The notes: generated by a model from the sequence alone, not told the origin. Positions 53,822 to 64,000 are shown, numbered from the stretch's first letter. The stretch is DNA of 64,000 nucleotides from Roseibium album (GCF_001404515.1 NZ_CXWE01000003.1:558001-622000); one strand, 5' to 3'. A program made the numbers and translations.

Positions 53822-56443
53822 ATGGCAACGGAACGGTACAACGCGCGCGAGGTTGAAGCGCGCTGGCAGAAAGTCTGGAACGACAAGGATGTCTTCGTCA
53901 CACACAATGACGATCCCCGGGACAAGTACTACGTCCTTGAGATGTTCCCCTATCCGTCCGGCCGCATTCACATGGGTCATGTACGCAATTATGCAATGGG
54001 CGATGTCGTGGCACGCTACAAGCGTGCCAAGGGTTTAAATGTCCTGCATCCGATGGGTTGGGACGCTTTCGGCATGCCGGCAGAAAATGCGGCAATGCAG
54101 AACAATGTGCATCCGAAAGACTGGACCTACGAAAACATCGCCGCCATGCGCGACCAGCTCAAGATCATGGGCCTGTCGCTGGACTGGACCCGGGAATTTG
54201 CGACCTGCGACGTCGGTTATTACACCCAGCAGCAGCGCTTGTTCCTGAGGTTTCTGGAAGCCGGACTGGTTTACCGGAAGAATGCCAAGGTGAACTGGGA
54301 CCCGGTCGACATGACTGTCCTGGCAAATGAACAGGTGATCGACGGCCGTGGCTGGCGCTCTGGCGCTCTGGTTGAGCAGCGCGAACTGACCCAGTGGTTC
54401 TTCAGAATTTCTGATTATTCCGAAGATCTGCTGGAAGCGATCGACACGCTCGACCGCTGGCCGGACAAGGTCCGCCTGATGCAGAAGAACTGGATCGGCC
54501 GGTCCGAAGGCTTGCGCGTCCGGTTTGAATTCACCGAGGCTGCGCCGACCGGCGACACGACACTGGAAATTTTCACCACGCGCCCGGACACCCTGTTCGG
54601 CGCTTCCTTCATGGGCCTGTCACCGGACCATCCGATTTCGGCAAAGCTTGCGGAAGACAATCCGGAGCTGAAGGCCTTCATCGATGAATGCAAGCGTGTC
54701 GGCACTTCTGAGGAAGCTATTGAGAAAGCGGACAAAAACGGCGTTGATACCGGATTGAGAGTAAGGCATCCACTCGACAGTTCGCTCGAATTGCCGGTCT
54801 ATGTCGCCAACTTTATCCTGATGGACTACGGCACCGGTGCCATCTTCGCCTGTCCTGCCCATGACCAGCGCGACCTGGATTTTGCCCGCAAATACGGCTT
54901 GCCGGTCAAGCCGGTCGTGCTGCCGAAAGATGCAGACCCGGCAACTTTTGAAATCGGCTCGGAGGCATTTACGGACGACGGAACGATCTTCAATTCCGAT
55001 TTCATGAATGGCATGTCCATTCCTGATGCGAAGGAAGCAATTGCGCAAAAGCTTGAAGCCGTCAACGTCGACGGTGCACCTCAGGGCGAGCGTCAGGTCA
55101 ACTATCGTCTGCGCGACTGGGGGATTTCGCGCCAGCGCTACTGGGGCTGTCCGATCCCGGTCATACATTGCGACGATTGCGGTGTTGTTCCGGAAAAGGA
55201 TGAAAACCTGCCGGTTCAACTGCCGGACGACATCAATTTCGACAAACCCGGGAACCCGCTGGATCGGCACCCGACCTGGCGGGAAACCACCTGTCCGAAA
55301 TGCGGCAAGGCTGCCAGGCGTGAGAGCGACACCATGGACACGTTCGTGGATTCTTCCTGGTACTTTGCCCGTTTCACGGCGCCGGATTGCGACCAGCCGA
55401 CGGATCCGGAAGCGGCCAATGGCTGGCTGCCGGTCGATCAGTATATCGGCGGCATCGAACACGCGATCCTGCACCTGCTTTATTCCCGCTTCTTTACCCG
55501 GGCGATGCAGAAGGTCGGCGCACTCGATCTGAAGGAACCTTTCAAGGGATTGTTCACCCAGGGAATGGTTACCCATGAGACTTACCGTCTCGGGGAAGGA
55601 GCAAACGGATCCTGGATTTCTCCGGCCGAGATCAGGATTGAGGACGTTGACGGAAATCGACGCGCCACATTGCTGGAAACCGGTGAAGACGTCGCCATCG
55701 GGTCGATCGAAAAGATGTCGAAGTCGAAAAGGAACACCGTTGATCCGACCGATATCATCGACACATACGGAGCTGACACGGCGCGCTGGTTCATGTTGTC
55801 GGACAGCCCTCCCGAACGTGATGTTATCTGGACGGAAGACGGTGTTCAGGGAGCCTGGCGCTTTGTTCAGCGCGTCTGGCGCCTGATCAACGAGATTTCC
55901 GAATCAATCGAACCTAGGGCCGGCTCCGCACCGGAAGCCTCCGGCGCGGTTCTTGAGCTGCGGCGTGCGAGCCACAAGACATTGGCAGCTGTTTCCAATG
56001 ATCTGGAATCGCTCGGGTTCAACAGGGCGGTCGCGCGGCTGTACGAACTTGTCAACACGATCAGCAAGACCGTTGGTAACGATATCGAAGACTCTTCGAT
56101 GGAATATGCGATCAGGGAGGCTGCCGACTACCTTGTCCAGATGATGGCGCCAATGATGCCGCACCTTGCCGAGGAATGCTGGTCCGCTCTTGGTCACGGC
56201 AATCTGATTTCCGAGGCCAAGTGGCCGGTCGCCGACCCGGCCCTGCTGGCCGAGGATTCGGTCACTTACCCAATCCAGATCAACGGCAAGCGCCGCGGTG
56301 AACTGGAAATTGCAAAAGAAGCTTCCAAAGAAGAGGTCGAAGCAGCTACCTTGGCTCTGGATTTCGTTCGAAAGGCGCTGCAGGGCAACGCGCCCAGGAA
56401 ACTCATCGTCGTGCCGCAGAGGATTGTGAATGTCGTTGTTTAG
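53822..56443 (+). CDS. leuS: Leucyl-tRNA synthetase
   Basis: A 873-residue class I enzyme. HIGH-type motif HMGH in [20 protein letters not shown] near residue 45; the CP1 editing domain has [20 protein letters not shown] near residue 625 completes the active site. A zinc-like cysteine pair CDDCGV and CPKCG sits in the ZN1 part. ATG at 53822. It is the first of a leuS-lptE-holA run; its 3' end overlaps lptE by 14 bp. Confidence 0.97.
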   Translation: MATERYNAREVEARWQKVWNDKDVFVTHNDDPRDKYYVLEMFPYPSGRIHMGHVRNYAMGDVVARYKRAKGLNVLHPMGWDAFGMPAENAAMQNNVHPKDWTYENIAAMRDQLKIMGLSLDWTREFATCDVGYYTQQQRLFLRFLEAGLVYRKNAKVNWDPVDMTVLANEQVIDGRGWRSGALVEQRELTQWFFRISDYSEDLLEAIDTLDRWPDKVRLMQKNWIGRSEGLRVRFEFTEAAPTGDTTLEIFTTRPDTLFGASFMGLSPDHPISAKLAEDNPELKAFIDECKRVGTSEEAIEKADKNGVDTGLRVRHPLDSSLELPVYVANFILMDYGTGAIFACPAHDQRDLDFARKYGLPVKPVVLPKDADPATFEIGSEAFTDDGTIFNSDFMNGMSIPDAKEAIAQKLEAVNVDGAPQGERQVNYRLRDWGISRQRYWGCPIPVIHCDDCGVVPEKDENLPVQLPDDINFDKPGNPLDRHPTWRETTCPKCGKAARRESDTMDTFVDSSWYFARFTAPDCDQPTDPEAANGWLPVDQYIGGIEHAILHLLYSRFFTRAMQKVGALDLKEPFKGLFTQGMVTHETYRLGEGANGSWISPAEIRIEDVDGNRRATLLETGEDVAIGSIEKMSKSKRNTVDPTDIIDTYGADTARWFMLSDSPPERDVIWTEDGVQGAWRFVQRVWRLINEISESIEPRAGSAPEASGAVLELRRASHKTLAAVSNDLESLGFNRAVARLYELVNTISKTVGNDIEDSSMEYAIREAADYLVQMMAPMMPHLAEECWSALGHGNLISEAKWPVADPALLAEDSVTYPIQINGKRRGELEIAKEASKEEVEAATLALDFVRKALQGNAPRKLIVVPQRIVNVVV

Positions 56444-57008
56444 CAACATCTTGAAAAGCGAAAACAACTTGCGGCGTGCCGCCCTCTGCTCCGCCTTCCT
56501 GGCGGCCGTCATCTTGAGCGGGTGCCAGATTCGCCCGCTTTACGGCACCAGCACGACCGGTGATTTCGGAGCGCAATCTTCCCCGGTCGCCGCAGATCTT
56601 GCGGCAATCGAACTTGAGTCGATCTCGGCCCGGTTCGCCAATGAGGAGTCGGCAAGGGTCCTCAACAACGAGCTTACCTTCCGGCTGGAGCGCGGCGCAA
56701 GGTCCGTGGCAAAGAAGTTCCGGCTTGAGATCCTGGTCGATGTGAACAATGCGGCGGTTGGCGTGGAACAGTTCTCTGACGTTCCGTCCGCCTTCACGAT
56801 CACCATGAACTCGACTTATGTCCTGAGTGATATCGAGACGGACGAAACCCTGACAACCGGCCGGACATTCAGATCGGCATCCTATGACTTCTCCAGCCAG
56901 CGCTTTGCCAACCAGCGCGCGCTCCGGGACGCACAGGAGCGGATTGCGAAGGCAGTTGCCGACGATATCGCAACCCGTCTTGCGGGCTATTTTGCCAGTC
57001 GATCCTGA
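56430..57008 (+). CDS. lptE: LPS assembly lipoprotein LptE
   Basis: A protein of 192 residues. A lipoprotein signal ([16 protein letters not shown]) with lipobox LSGC puts it in the outer membrane after Cys32. [12 protein letters not shown] and [21 protein letters not shown] fit LptE, the partner of LptD in LPS export. The context leuS-lptE-holA supports it; the same order occurs in Escherichia coli and most Proteobacteria. ATG at 56430 overlaps the end of leuS. Confidence 0.92.
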   Translation: MSLFSNILKSENNLRRAALCSAFLAAVILSGCQIRPLYGTSTTGDFGAQSSPVAADLAAIELESISARFANEESARVLNNELTFRLERGARSVAKKFRLEILVDVNNAAVGVEQFSDVPSAFTITMNSTYVLSDIETDETLTTGRTFRSASYDFSSQRFANQRALRDAQERIAKAVADDIATRLAGYFASRS

Positions 57009-57032
57009 GAGCCCGGCGGGAGGTAACGGATT

Positions 57033-58073
57033 GTGACCGCCCTGAAGGCCGCAGAAATTGACCGGTTCATCGCCAATCCCCCCGACAGCGGTGCTGTGGT
57101 TCTGATATTCGGACCTGACACTGGCCTTGTATCGGAACGGGCGACACGGCTCGTGGCCAAGGCCACGGAAGGCGACAGCGACCCCTTCAATCTGATCAAG
57201 ATCGATGCTTCGGAACTCGCTTCGGATCCGAATCGATTGATTGACGAGGTTCTGACCATTCCACTCTTCGGTGGGCGCCGGATTGTCTGGGTCAAGGATG
57301 CCGGCGGCAAGAATCTCAGCCCTGCGCTTGATCCTGTCCTGAAGCTGGACGACTGGCAGACATTTGTCGTGCTGGAAGGCGGAGACATCAAGAAAGGTGT
57401 CGGTCTCAGAAAGCTGATCGAGACACACAGGCGCGCCGTCGCACTGCCCTGTTATGCGGACAATGATCGCGGCATCGACCAGCTGATCGACGAGGAAACC
57501 AGGGAAGCCGGTCTGTCCATCACCCGTGAGGCCCGTGGTGCCCTGCACAGCCTTCTTGGTGGAGACCGGATGGCCAGCCGTGGAGAGCTCAAGAAGCTCT
57601 GCCTTTATGCGCTCGGCAAGGGCCGGATAGACAGCGAAGATATCGAAGCGATCATCGGCGATGCATCATCCTTCGAGATGTCAGAACTTATTGATGCCGC
57701 AGCCTCAGGAGACATTGCACTCCTCGACCATGGACTTGAACGGCTTTCCGAAGCCGGATCAAAAGCGTCCGTCATCGCCAACCAGGCCCTGAAGCATTTT
57801 CAGCATCTGCACCGAATGCGGATCGATGTCGACAAGGGAAAGAACGCACAAGCGGTTATCGACGGACAGCGTCCCCCTGTTTTCTTCAGCCGCAAGCCCA
57901 AACTCGCGCAACAGCTTCGTATCTGGTCGCTCGCCGATCTGGAACGGGCAATGGAAATCCTCGCGGAAGCCACGAAGATTTCTCGCCTCAATGATCCGCT
58001 CGGTGTACCGGTTCTCTCCGAGGCACTACTGACACTGGGAAGAGTCGCAAGGGCGCGCGCCCAACGGCGTTGA
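57033..58073 (+). CDS. holA: DNA polymerase III subunit delta
   Basis: A protein of 346 residues; the delta subunit opens the beta clamp. VVLIFGPDTGLVSERATRLV is the degenerate P-loop area, followed by IPLFGGRRIVWVKDAG and the helical C-domain, with LAKI-like loader contacts. The start is GTG at 57033 behind GGCGGGAGG. It follows lptE by 24 bp. A weak hairpin after the stop could end the transcript. Confidence 0.94.
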   Translation: MTALKAAEIDRFIANPPDSGAVVLIFGPDTGLVSERATRLVAKATEGDSDPFNLIKIDASELASDPNRLIDEVLTIPLFGGRRIVWVKDAGGKNLSPALDPVLKLDDWQTFVVLEGGDIKKGVGLRKLIETHRRAVALPCYADNDRGIDQLIDEETREAGLSITREARGALHSLLGGDRMASRGELKKLCLYALGKGRIDSEDIEAIIGDASSFEMSELIDAAASGDIALLDHGLERLSEAGSKASVIANQALKHFQHLHRMRIDVDKGKNAQAVIDGQRPPVFFSRKPKLAQQLRIWSLADLERAMEILAEATKISRLNDPLGVPVLSEALLTLGRVARARAQRR

Positions 58074-58165
58074 AATGCGGATCCATGACCGATTCCAAAA
58101 TCGCGCATCCTCTTCAGTCAAGTCGCACGCAACCAGGCAAAAGGGCACAAACGCAAAGTCAGTTT

Positions 58166-58185
58166 GATAGAAATATCTATCTTTT
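58166..58185 (+). terminator. Weak terminator after holA
   Basis: GATAGA-AATA-TCTATC followed by TTTT; the stem is AT-rich and only 6 bp. It lies 92 bp past the holA stop and just before the parB end. Confidence 0.4.
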
Positions 58186-58192
58186 CAGACAC

Positions 58193-59098
58193 TTAGCGTG
58201 TTTCGACACCAAGTTTCCTGCAGATCTCGTCAAGCTGCTCCAATGAGGTGTACTTGATTTTGAGATCTCCGGATTCTTTTCCGGGTTTGTGTCCAACAAC
58301 CACCTTCAGGCCCAAGGTGTCGGTCAAGCGTTTTTCCAGCGCCTTGGTGTCCGCATCCTTCTGGGGCTTTTCGCTTTGGACTTTTTCACCCTTCAGCTTC
58401 GCAAGGGCTGCCGGGTCCTGTGAAATCTTTTCAGCATCCCGAACAGTCAGGCCCTTCTCAACAATCAGTTCAGCGAGCGCGGCCGGATCATCAACGGTAA
58501 TCAGCGCACGCGCATGGCCAGCCGTCAGCAGGCCTTCGGCGAGGTAATCCTTGACAGAATTCGGAAGTTTCAGAAGCCGCATCGTGTTGGCGACATGGCT
58601 GCGGCTCTTGCCGATAACCTTCGCCAGTTCGCCCTGGCTATACTTGAACTCCGCGGTCAGCTGATCGTAACCCATTGCTTCTTCGATCGGATTGAGGTCA
58701 GCACGCTGCACGTTCTCGATAATCGCAAGTTCGAGCGCTTCCTGATCGGTAACGTCGCGAATGATAATCGGGGCTTCATGCAGCCCCGCCCGCTGCGCGG
58801 CCCTCCAGCGCCGCTCGCCGGCAATTATCTCGAAGCGGTTGGTTTTTCCTGCTGCCGGGCGCACCAGGATCGGTTGAACGATTCCCTTCGCTTTCAACGA
58901 TTCCGCGAGGTCGCCAAGATCCTTCTCCGTAAAGGTCTTGCGTGGATTGCGAGGATTCGGCTCAAGGTGTTCGATAGGAACCCTGCGGCTGTCCCGAACG
59001 ACTTTCTCCGGGGTTGCCACAGCTTCAGGAGCCGAATCTCCGATCAGAGCAGCCAGACCTCTACCCAAACGTTTGTTCTTGACGTCCTTGTCAGCCAT
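58193..59098 (-). CDS. parB: Chromosome partition protein ParB
   Basis: A protein of 301 residues. N-terminal KRLGRGLAALIGD for ParA contact; ParB/Srx CTPase domain: GIVQPILVRP, then EIIAGERRWRAAQ (the GERRxRA box). HTH: LAKVIGKSRSHVANTMRLLKLP. C-terminal dimer domain at the end. It spreads from parS sites, of which three candidates lie at 60.6-62.9 kb. parA lies 105 bp upstream on the same strand. Confidence 0.97.
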   Translation of the reverse strand: MADKDVKNKRLGRGLAALIGDSAPEAVATPEKVVRDSRRVPIEHLEPNPRNPRKTFTEKDLGDLAESLKAKGIVQPILVRPAAGKTNRFEIIAGERRWRAAQRAGLHEAPIIIRDVTDQEALELAIIENVQRADLNPIEEAMGYDQLTAEFKYSQGELAKVIGKSRSHVANTMRLLKLPNSVKDYLAEGLLTAGHARALITVDDPAALAELIVEKGLTVRDAEKISQDPAALAKLKGEKVQSEKPQKDADTKALEKRLTDTLGLKVVVGHKPGKESGDLKIKYTSLEQLDEICRKLGVETR

Positions 59099-59203
59099 AA
59101 CGCACCATTTTCTTCTTATATTTCAAAAGATTAGCTTGTGACAGCAAGGCCTTTCACGCCGTCACAAACCTGAATTCAATCCGGAAACGCATCACGGCGA
59201 CAG

Positions 59204-60028
59204 TCAGGCAGCCACGCGGCGCAATTCACGTTCCCGTTGAATGATTTCGGACGCCAGCCGAAGATAGGCTTGGCTCCCGGCGCATTTCAGATCATAAAGC
59301 AACGCCGGTTTGCCATAAGATGGTGCTTCCGAAACACGAACGTTTCGCGGAATGATTGTCTCGTAAACCGCATCGCCCATCGTCTCGCGAACATCGGCAA
59401 CAACCTGGCTGGAAAGATTGTTGCGGCTGTCATACATGGTGAGCACGATGCCATGAATACTGAGTTCTGAATTCAATGCGTCCCTGACCTGTTCAACCGT
59501 GCTGAGCAACTGGCTAAGGCCCTCAAGCGCAAAGAACTCACACTGGAGTGGCACAAGAATAGAATGCGATGCCGAAAGTGCATTGATTGTCAGAAGGTTA
59601 AGCGATGGCGGACAATCGACCAGGACATAGGTGAAGCCGACTTCCTGGAACAGACGTGAGCGCGTCAGATTCTCGATCGCGTTGCGAAGGCGGAAAGCGC
59701 GGTCACTCGTCGATGCAATCTCAAGCTCAAGGCCAAGCAGGTCCATCGTCGACGGAGCCACCCAAAGCCGTTGCACCGCTGTTTCCCGCACAGCCTCGGC
59801 CAGCGAGCAGTCTCCACTCAGGACTTCATAGGTAGACAACCCCCGGTCGCGATGTTCAATGCCCAGACCGGTGGACGCATTGCCCTGGGGATCGAGATCG
59901 ATGACCAGCACCTTTTCCCCGATTGCCGCCAGCGCTGTGCCGAGGTTGATGGCGGTCGTGGTCTTTCCCACCCCGCCTTTCTGGTTCGCGAGCGCGAGGA
60001 CGCGAGGTGTTTCGGGAAGCATGCTCAT
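59204..60028 (-). CDS. parA: Chromosome partition protein ParA
   Basis: A 274-residue Walker-type ATPase. Deviant P-loop ANQKGGVGKTTTAIN at about residue 15, then DLDPQGNAS and DCPPSLNLLT. It drives origin segregation with ParB. ATG at 60028; a GTG two codons upstream has a better-placed AGGA, so the start is uncertain by 2 residues. It follows rsmG by 19 bp. Confidence 0.97.
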   Translation of the reverse strand: MSMLPETPRVLALANQKGGVGKTTTAINLGTALAAIGEKVLVIDLDPQGNASTGLGIEHRDRGLSTYEVLSGDCSLAEAVRETAVQRLWVAPSTMDLLGLELEIASTSDRAFRLRNAIENLTRSRLFQEVGFTYVLVDCPPSLNLLTINALSASHSILVPLQCEFFALEGLSQLLSTVEQVRDALNSELSIHGIVLTMYDSRNNLSSQVVADVRETMGDAVYETIIPRNVRVSEAPSYGKPALLYDLKCAGSQAYLRLASEIIQRERELRRVAA

Positions 60029-60047
60029 TGCCACGACACTTTCCTGG

Positions 60048-60704
60048 TTAGTCCGTCCGGGCTGATATATTTGAGAAAACAAGCATCCGGCTCACAGGAT
60101 CTACAAGACTTACCTTTTCTACCAGATCGAAGTTCCAAGCGTCAGAGGCTTCGTTAACTTCTCTCTGAAAATCCTGACCTTTGTGGAAAACAGCACCCGC
60201 TCCCGCCGCTGTAAACGGTTCTGACAGGCTAAAAAGCAGGTCGAGAGAGGCCAGGGCACGAGCCGAAATGGCATCGACCGGGCCATGTCTCCAGTCTTTC
60301 GCCACCGATTCGATACGTCCCGGATGGACAGTACCGGTCGAGCCCGTTTCCCGGAGTGCAGTGCGCAGAAACGCAGCCTTGCGCTGATTGCTTTCGATCA
60401 GATGCACATGCGCGTCCGGTTCGTCTGCCAGCAGGATCGCGGTGACAATACCCGGAAAACCTCCTCCGCTGCCGATATCCACCCATACACGGGCTGCAGG
60501 ATCGAGCCACTGGGTCTGCAGACTATCGGCAACATGCCGTGTCCAGATATCCGCAATAGTGGACGGTGCGATAAGGTTTTGCGCGGGCTGCCACTTCAGT
60601 ACAAGGTCCACATAGATCTGGAGCCTTTCCAAAGTTTCACGTGAAACATCCCCATACTTATGCACAATCTGTCCAGTGTCGTTCAACACCACCGGCCGCG
60701 CCAT
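60048..60704 (-). CDS. rsmG: 16S rRNA m7G527 methyltransferase RsmG
   Basis: A protein of 218 residues (GidB). SAM motif: VWVDIGSGGGFPGIVTAIL. RALASLDLLFSLSEPF is also typical. Residues DVSRETL near the N-terminus are encoded by a parS-like site. The start overlaps the mnmG stop (TGATG). The gene order mnmG-rsmG-parA-parB is the classic origin-near group. Confidence 0.96.
   Translation of the reverse strand: MARPVVLNDTGQIVHKYGDVSRETLERLQIYVDLVLKWQPAQNLIAPSTIADIWTRHVADSLQTQWLDPAARVWVDIGSGGGFPGIVTAILLADEPDAHVHLIESNQRKAAFLRTALRETGSTGTVHPGRIESVAKDWRHGPVDAISARALASLDLLFSLSEPFTAAGAGAVFHKGQDFQREVNEASDAWNFDLVEKVSLVDPVSRMLVFSNISARTD
60633..60648. promoter_or_regulatory. parS site inside rsmG
   Basis: AGTTTCACGTGAAACA has the perfect 14-bp core GTTTCACGTGAAAC and matches the widespread parS consensus TGTTTCACGTGAAACA at 15 of 16 positions. 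Confidence 0.88.
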
Positions 60705-62590
60705 CAGGCGGCTCCCTTGCGGGAACTGCGCTTGAGATGGGACAGGATCAATGTCAGTGCAGCAGGCGTAATGCCGTCCATTCGTGACGCTTGCCCAAGC
60801 GTTGCTGGTCCAACATCGATCAGCTTCTGTTTCACCTCGTTGGACAATCCGACAATCGCTTCGTAGTCGAAATCATCGGGGATTCGCAAGGCTTCGTCGC
60901 GCTTCAATGCTTCGATATCCGCCATCTGTCTGTCGAGGTATACGGCGTAGAGGGCATCAGTCGCAACTTGCTCCGCTATTCCCCGGTCGACCGCACCAAG
61001 CTCCGGCCAGATCGTTGTGAGCATCTCATAGGTCACATTCGGGTAGGACAGCAGATCGAACGCAGACCGGCGAATTCCGTCCTGGTTCACAGGCAATCCC
61101 TTTTTCCGTGCTTCCGAAGGCGTCACCGAAAGGGTTTCAAGAAGGTCGCGGGCTTGCTCGATCTTCGCCATCTTGGTGTCAAATGCCAGACGTCTGGTAT
61201 CGGACACAAAACCCCTTTCCACTCCGAGCGGAGTCAATCGCTGATCCGCATTGTCGGCCCGCAGCGACAAACGGTATTCCGCTCTTGACGTGAACATGCG
61301 GTACGGTTCGGTAATACCCCTCGTCACGAGGTCGTCGATCATCACACCGATGTATCCCTGCGACCGGTCTACGACAAAGGGTTCCTTGCCTGCTGTCTGA
61401 AACGCGGCATTGACACCGGCAACAAGCCCCTGCGCCCCTGCTTCTTCATACCCTGTCGTTCCATTGATCTGACCTGCGAGATAAAGCCCCGGGCAGCGTT
61501 TCGCCTCCAGTGTCGGACGAAGCTCACGCGGATCCACATGATCGTACTCGATCGCGTAACCAGGCTGAATAACCGTCACGTCCTCGAGACCTGGAATGGT
61601 TTTCAAAAATGCGAGTTGCGCGTCTTCCGGAAGCGAAGTCGATATGCCGTTGGGATAAACGGTGTGATCATCAAGTCCTTCCGGTTCAAGGAAGATCTGA
61701 TGCCCGTCTCTTTCGCCGAACCGAACGATCTTGTCCTCGATCGAAGGACAGTATCGCGGCCCCCGTCCTTTTATCTCCCCTGAATACATGGCGGAACGGG
61801 AAAGATTGTCCTGAATGATCTTATGGGTCTCAGGAGTGGTTCGGGTGATATGGCACGGAATCTGTGGGGTTTCGATCCTGTAGGTCAATGTTGAAAACGG
61901 AACCGGATCGTCATCGCCAGGCTGCTCCTCCAGGCGATCCCAGTGGATTGTTCGACCATCAAGTCGCGCCGGTGTGCCTGTCTTGAGACGCCCGAGTTCA
62001 AAGCCGATCTCTTCAAGGGAGGCCGACAGCCCCAGAGCGGGCGCCTCACCTGAACGGCCTGCCGGTATCTTCCTGTCACCAATATGAATTAGCCCGCGCA
62101 GGAAGGTACCGCTGGTCAATACGATTGCCTTGCAGGACACAATGCGACCGTCGGCAAGATCAATCCCTGAAACAGCAGAGCTTGGTCCGTCACCTGCAAA
62201 GCGGATCTTGTGGGCTTCGCCTTCGACAACCGTCAGACTTTCGATGCCGGCAATCTCGCGCTGCATGGCTTCACGGTAAAGTCTACGGTCTGCCTGCGCA
62301 CGCGGACCCCGGACGGCCGGACCTTTGCGCCGGTTGAGCATGCGGAACTGAATGCCGCCCTGATCCGCGACCCGGCCCATCAGACCATCAAGTGCATCTA
62401 TCTCGCGAACCAGATGCCCCTTGCCAAGGCCGCCAATCGCCGGGTTGCAGGACATCACTCCAATCGTTTCGAACTTGTGAGTAACGAGTGCGGTCGATGC
62501 ACCAGCACGCGCGGACGCTCCCGCTGCTTCACAGCCCGCATGACCGCCGCCAATCACCACAACGTCGAATTTCAGTTTCTGGTCACTCAT
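60704..62590 (-). CDS. mnmG: tRNA cmnm5U34 synthesis enzyme MnmG (GidA)
   Basis: A protein of 628 residues. FAD loop: [15 protein letters not shown]; then [28 protein letters not shown] and [13 protein letters not shown]. With MnmE it modifies U34 of several tRNAs. ATG at 62590. It is 285 bp downstream of mnmE, and the gap holds two parS-like sites. Confidence 0.97.
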   Translation of the reverse strand: MSDQKLKFDVVVIGGGHAGCEAAGASARAGASTALVTHKFETIGVMSCNPAIGGLGKGHLVREIDALDGLMGRVADQGGIQFRMLNRRKGPAVRGPRAQADRRLYREAMQREIAGIESLTVVEGEAHKIRFAGDGPSSAVSGIDLADGRIVSCKAIVLTSGTFLRGLIHIGDRKIPAGRSGEAPALGLSASLEEIGFELGRLKTGTPARLDGRTIHWDRLEEQPGDDDPVPFSTLTYRIETPQIPCHITRTTPETHKIIQDNLSRSAMYSGEIKGRGPRYCPSIEDKIVRFGERDGHQIFLEPEGLDDHTVYPNGISTSLPEDAQLAFLKTIPGLEDVTVIQPGYAIEYDHVDPRELRPTLEAKRCPGLYLAGQINGTTGYEEAGAQGLVAGVNAAFQTAGKEPFVVDRSQGYIGVMIDDLVTRGITEPYRMFTSRAEYRLSLRADNADQRLTPLGVERGFVSDTRRLAFDTKMAKIEQARDLLETLSVTPSEARKKGLPVNQDGIRRSAFDLLSYPNVTYEMLTTIWPELGAVDRGIAEQVATDALYAVYLDRQMADIEALKRDEALRIPDDFDYEAIVGLSNEVKQKLIDVGPATLGQASRMDGITPAALTLILSHLKRSSRKGAA

Positions 62591-62810
62591 GGTCTCACCG
62601 TCCACACAGGCACTTCAGACAAGCACCCGGTAATATCCAGATCATTTTCAGGGATCGGTCGCCGGCATCATGCCGGACTATCATATGCGGTCTAAACCGG
62701 CAGTTCCTGTGCGCCGTTATAATGCGAGACGCCATCTGGGTCAAAGCGGAATTCGATTGGACGAATCCTGGAAATTTCGTCAACTCCTGGATAGCGGATC
62801 TTAAGGCTGA

Positions 62811-62826
62811 TGATTCACGTGAAACA
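62811..62826. promoter_or_regulatory. parS-like site in mnmE-mnmG gap (1)
   Basis: TGATTCACGTGAAACA: 15 of 16 to the parS consensus, with one change (T to A at position 3). Confidence 0.8.
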
Positions 62827-62859
62827 TGTTCCGGTACAGAATCGATCCTTGGGTAGACT

Positions 62860-62875
62860 TGATTCACGTGAAACT
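62860..62875. promoter_or_regulatory. parS-like site in mnmE-mnmG gap (2)
   Basis: TGATTCACGTGAAACT: 14 of 16 to the parS consensus. It shares the same T-to-A change as its neighbour, 49 bp away, and ends at the base before the mnmE stop codon. Confidence 0.75.
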
Positions 62876-64000
62876 TCATTTGCCAATACAAAAGTCCCGG
62901 AAGATGACATCCAGGAGATCGTCCACGTCAATTCGTCCAGTAATCCGACCGAGTGCATCAGCAGCGCGCCGCAGGTCTTCAGCTCGCAATTCTGTCGGCA
63001 GATGGTTGGCATGCACCGCCGTTTTCAAACCCGTCAGGCAATTTGACAGGTAATGCCGGTGCCGTTCACGCGTTGCAAGTGGTGCTTCACCGAGGGAAAT
63101 CGTTTCTTCGGCAAAACGTGTCAGGGCGCTGATTAGCATCTTGACGCCTTCTTCATTTCTGTCCGAACAGGAGATTTCCTTGATTGTTCCGGAAGAGTCT
63201 TGTTCCGGAAGAGTCACAAGATCGCTTTTCGTTCGAACGATCCAGAGTGGGATCTTTTCCCTTAACTCTTCCGGAAGACCGCTGACAGGATCATCATAAG
63301 GCACACCATCCAGTTCCATCGCCCAAAGGATCAGATCAGCTTCCTGTCCCCTGGCCTGTGCCCTGCGGATCCCCTCCCTTTCAACAATTCCCCCTGCGTC
63401 CCGAAGTCCGGCGGTATCGACCAGCGTAAGCGGATATCCTCCGAGATCGAGATGAACCTCGATGACGTCACGCGTCGTCCCCGCTTCTTCTGTGACAATG
63501 GCGACATCCCGACCGGCAATAGCATTCAGCAAACTGGATTTGCCGGCATTCGGCGCACCCATGAGAACGACTTGCAAACCGGAACGCAGGCGTTCTCCGC
63601 TTTTCGACTTGTCCAGATGGATTGCAATCTCGCCATGGAGGGCCGCGGCTTCCGACCAGACCTCATCTGCGACGCTGCCGGGCACATCCTCTTCATCGGC
63701 AAAGTCAAAATCGGCCTCGATCATCGCACGCATATGGATCAGCCTTGAGCGCCAGCCTTCATAAAGCTCACCGAGCGCACCGCCCATCTGCCGGACAGCC
63801 TGTTTCCTCTGGCTTTCCGTTTCCGCCGCAATCAGGTCTGCAAGGCCTTCAACTTCCGTCAGGTCCATCCGACCATGATAAAAAGCCCGTCGCGTGAATT
63901 CGCCTGCTTCCGCAGGCCGGCAGTTTTCAAACTTCCCCAACTCACTGAGCACCTTGCCGACGACCGCTCTGCCGCCATGGCAGTGAAGTTCAGCAACGTC
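62876..64000 (-). CDS. mnmE: tRNA modification GTPase MnmE (5' end missing)
   Basis: 374 residues are visible; the N-terminal part lies beyond the right edge, and the frame stays open to base 64,000. Seen are the ELHCHGGRAVV and ENCRPAEAGEFTRRAF stretches of the formyl-THF-binding region, then the G domain with GAPNAGKSSLLNAIAG, the AGTTRD loop and DTAGLRD, and the C-terminal Cys in FCIGK, the catalytic residue of family. It partners MnmG. Confidence 0.97.
   Translation of the reverse strand, partial: DVAELHCHGGRAVVGKVLSELGKFENCRPAEAGEFTRRAFYHGRMDLTEVEGLADLIAAETESQRKQAVRQMGGALGELYEGWRSRLIHMRAMIEADFDFADEEDVPGSVADEVWSEAAALHGEIAIHLDKSKSGERLRSGLQVVLMGAPNAGKSSLLNAIAGRDVAIVTEEAGTTRDVIEVHLDLGGYPLTLVDTAGLRDAGGIVEREGIRRAQARGQEADLILWAMELDGVPYDDPVSGLPEELREKIPLWIVRTKSDLVTLPEQDSSGTIKEISCSDRNEEGVKMLISALTRFAEETISLGEAPLATRERHRHYLSNCLTGLKTAVHANHLPTELRAEDLRRAADALGRITGRIDVDDLLDVIFRDFCIGK

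Larger units (their letters stand above)
62591..62875. other. mnmE-mnmG intergenic region with parS-like sites
   Basis: 285 bp. It contains two TGATTCACGTGAAAC elements 49 bp apart. No gene or further repeat was identified. The site nearest mnmE touches its stop codon. Confidence 0.6.

Noticed and set aside
1-64000. tRNA, rRNA, tmRNA, 4.5S RNA, CRISPR arrays, insertion sequences, prophage
   Set aside because: All gaps were read on both strands; no cloverleaf with TTCGA loop, regularly spaced repeats, transposase or integrase was found.

Overview
The window is about 64 kb of compact chromosomal DNA, roughly 58% GC by eye, from an alphaproteobacterium of the order Rhizobiales/Hyphomicrobiales. 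A Stappiaceae-type marine lineage (Labrenzia/Roseibium-like) is my best guess from overall protein character, but I could not run a comparison. Supporting observations are the long 1603-residue NAD-glutamate dehydrogenase, type-2 ArgC, the ffh-chorismate mutase-rpsP-rimM-trmD-rplS-leuC order, and mnmE-mnmG-rsmG-parA-parB at the right edge. No phage, insertion sequence, CRISPR array, tRNA or rRNA gene was seen.

Layout. 1-9.7 kb: end of purH, an Atg22-type MFS carrier, NAD-GDH, an AhpD-like protein, argC and leuD. 9.7-14 kb: an accessory module with an MFS carrier divergent from a GlxA-type AraC regulator, an O-methyltransferase and a hotdog thioesterase. 14-21.3 kb: a cyclic-nucleotide-binding protein and CenR-like response regulator, an L,D-transpeptidase fold protein, a cysteine-peptidase-like orphan, a zinc metallopeptidase, and dapF-mtaB-ftsY. 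21.3-26.1 kb: a CGNR zinc-finger protein divergent from azoR with two 27-bp operators between them, a COG0523 metallochaperone behind a Zur-like palindrome, and a D,D-carboxypeptidase. 26.1-33.7 kb: a urease operon (ureDAB, two LprI/DUF1311 genes, ureC, a GST, ureEFG, DUF1761) behind an apparent sigma-54 promoter. 33.8-38 kb: acs, a TadG-like von Willebrand protein and an HNH nuclease. 38.2-46.3 kb: the leuC-to-ffh translation and protein-export block, read on the minus strand, with two opposite-strand genes (LuxR, VanZ) set into it. 46.5-52.4 kb: a TRAP carrier operon with an isocitrate-lyase-family enzyme, then trkH and a small EF-hand protein. 52.8-58.1 kb: PLP-binding protein, then leuS-lptE-holA. 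58.2-64 kb: parB, parA, rsmG, mnmG and partial mnmE with three parS-like sites, which marks the segregation region and suggests that oriC is near.

How the genes work together. Nitrogen handling recurs: urease releases ammonia, NAD-GDH interconverts glutamate and 2-oxoglutarate, argC feeds arginine synthesis, and the urease promoter looks RpoN-dependent. LeuC and LeuD form one enzyme from genes about 29 kb apart. FtsY and Ffh are the two protein GTPases of the SRP pathway.

The least expected signals are non-coding: a candidate sRNA of about 110 nt between rplS and the LuxR gene (extended -10 promoter, 17-bp spacer, intrinsic terminator), paired 27-bp dyads with centres 42 bp apart at azoR, a sigma-54 promoter with an upstream dyad at the urease operon, and a dctP-dctQ stem-loop. 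I found no clearly undescribed multi-gene system. The sRNA/LuxR locus is the best candidate for something new.
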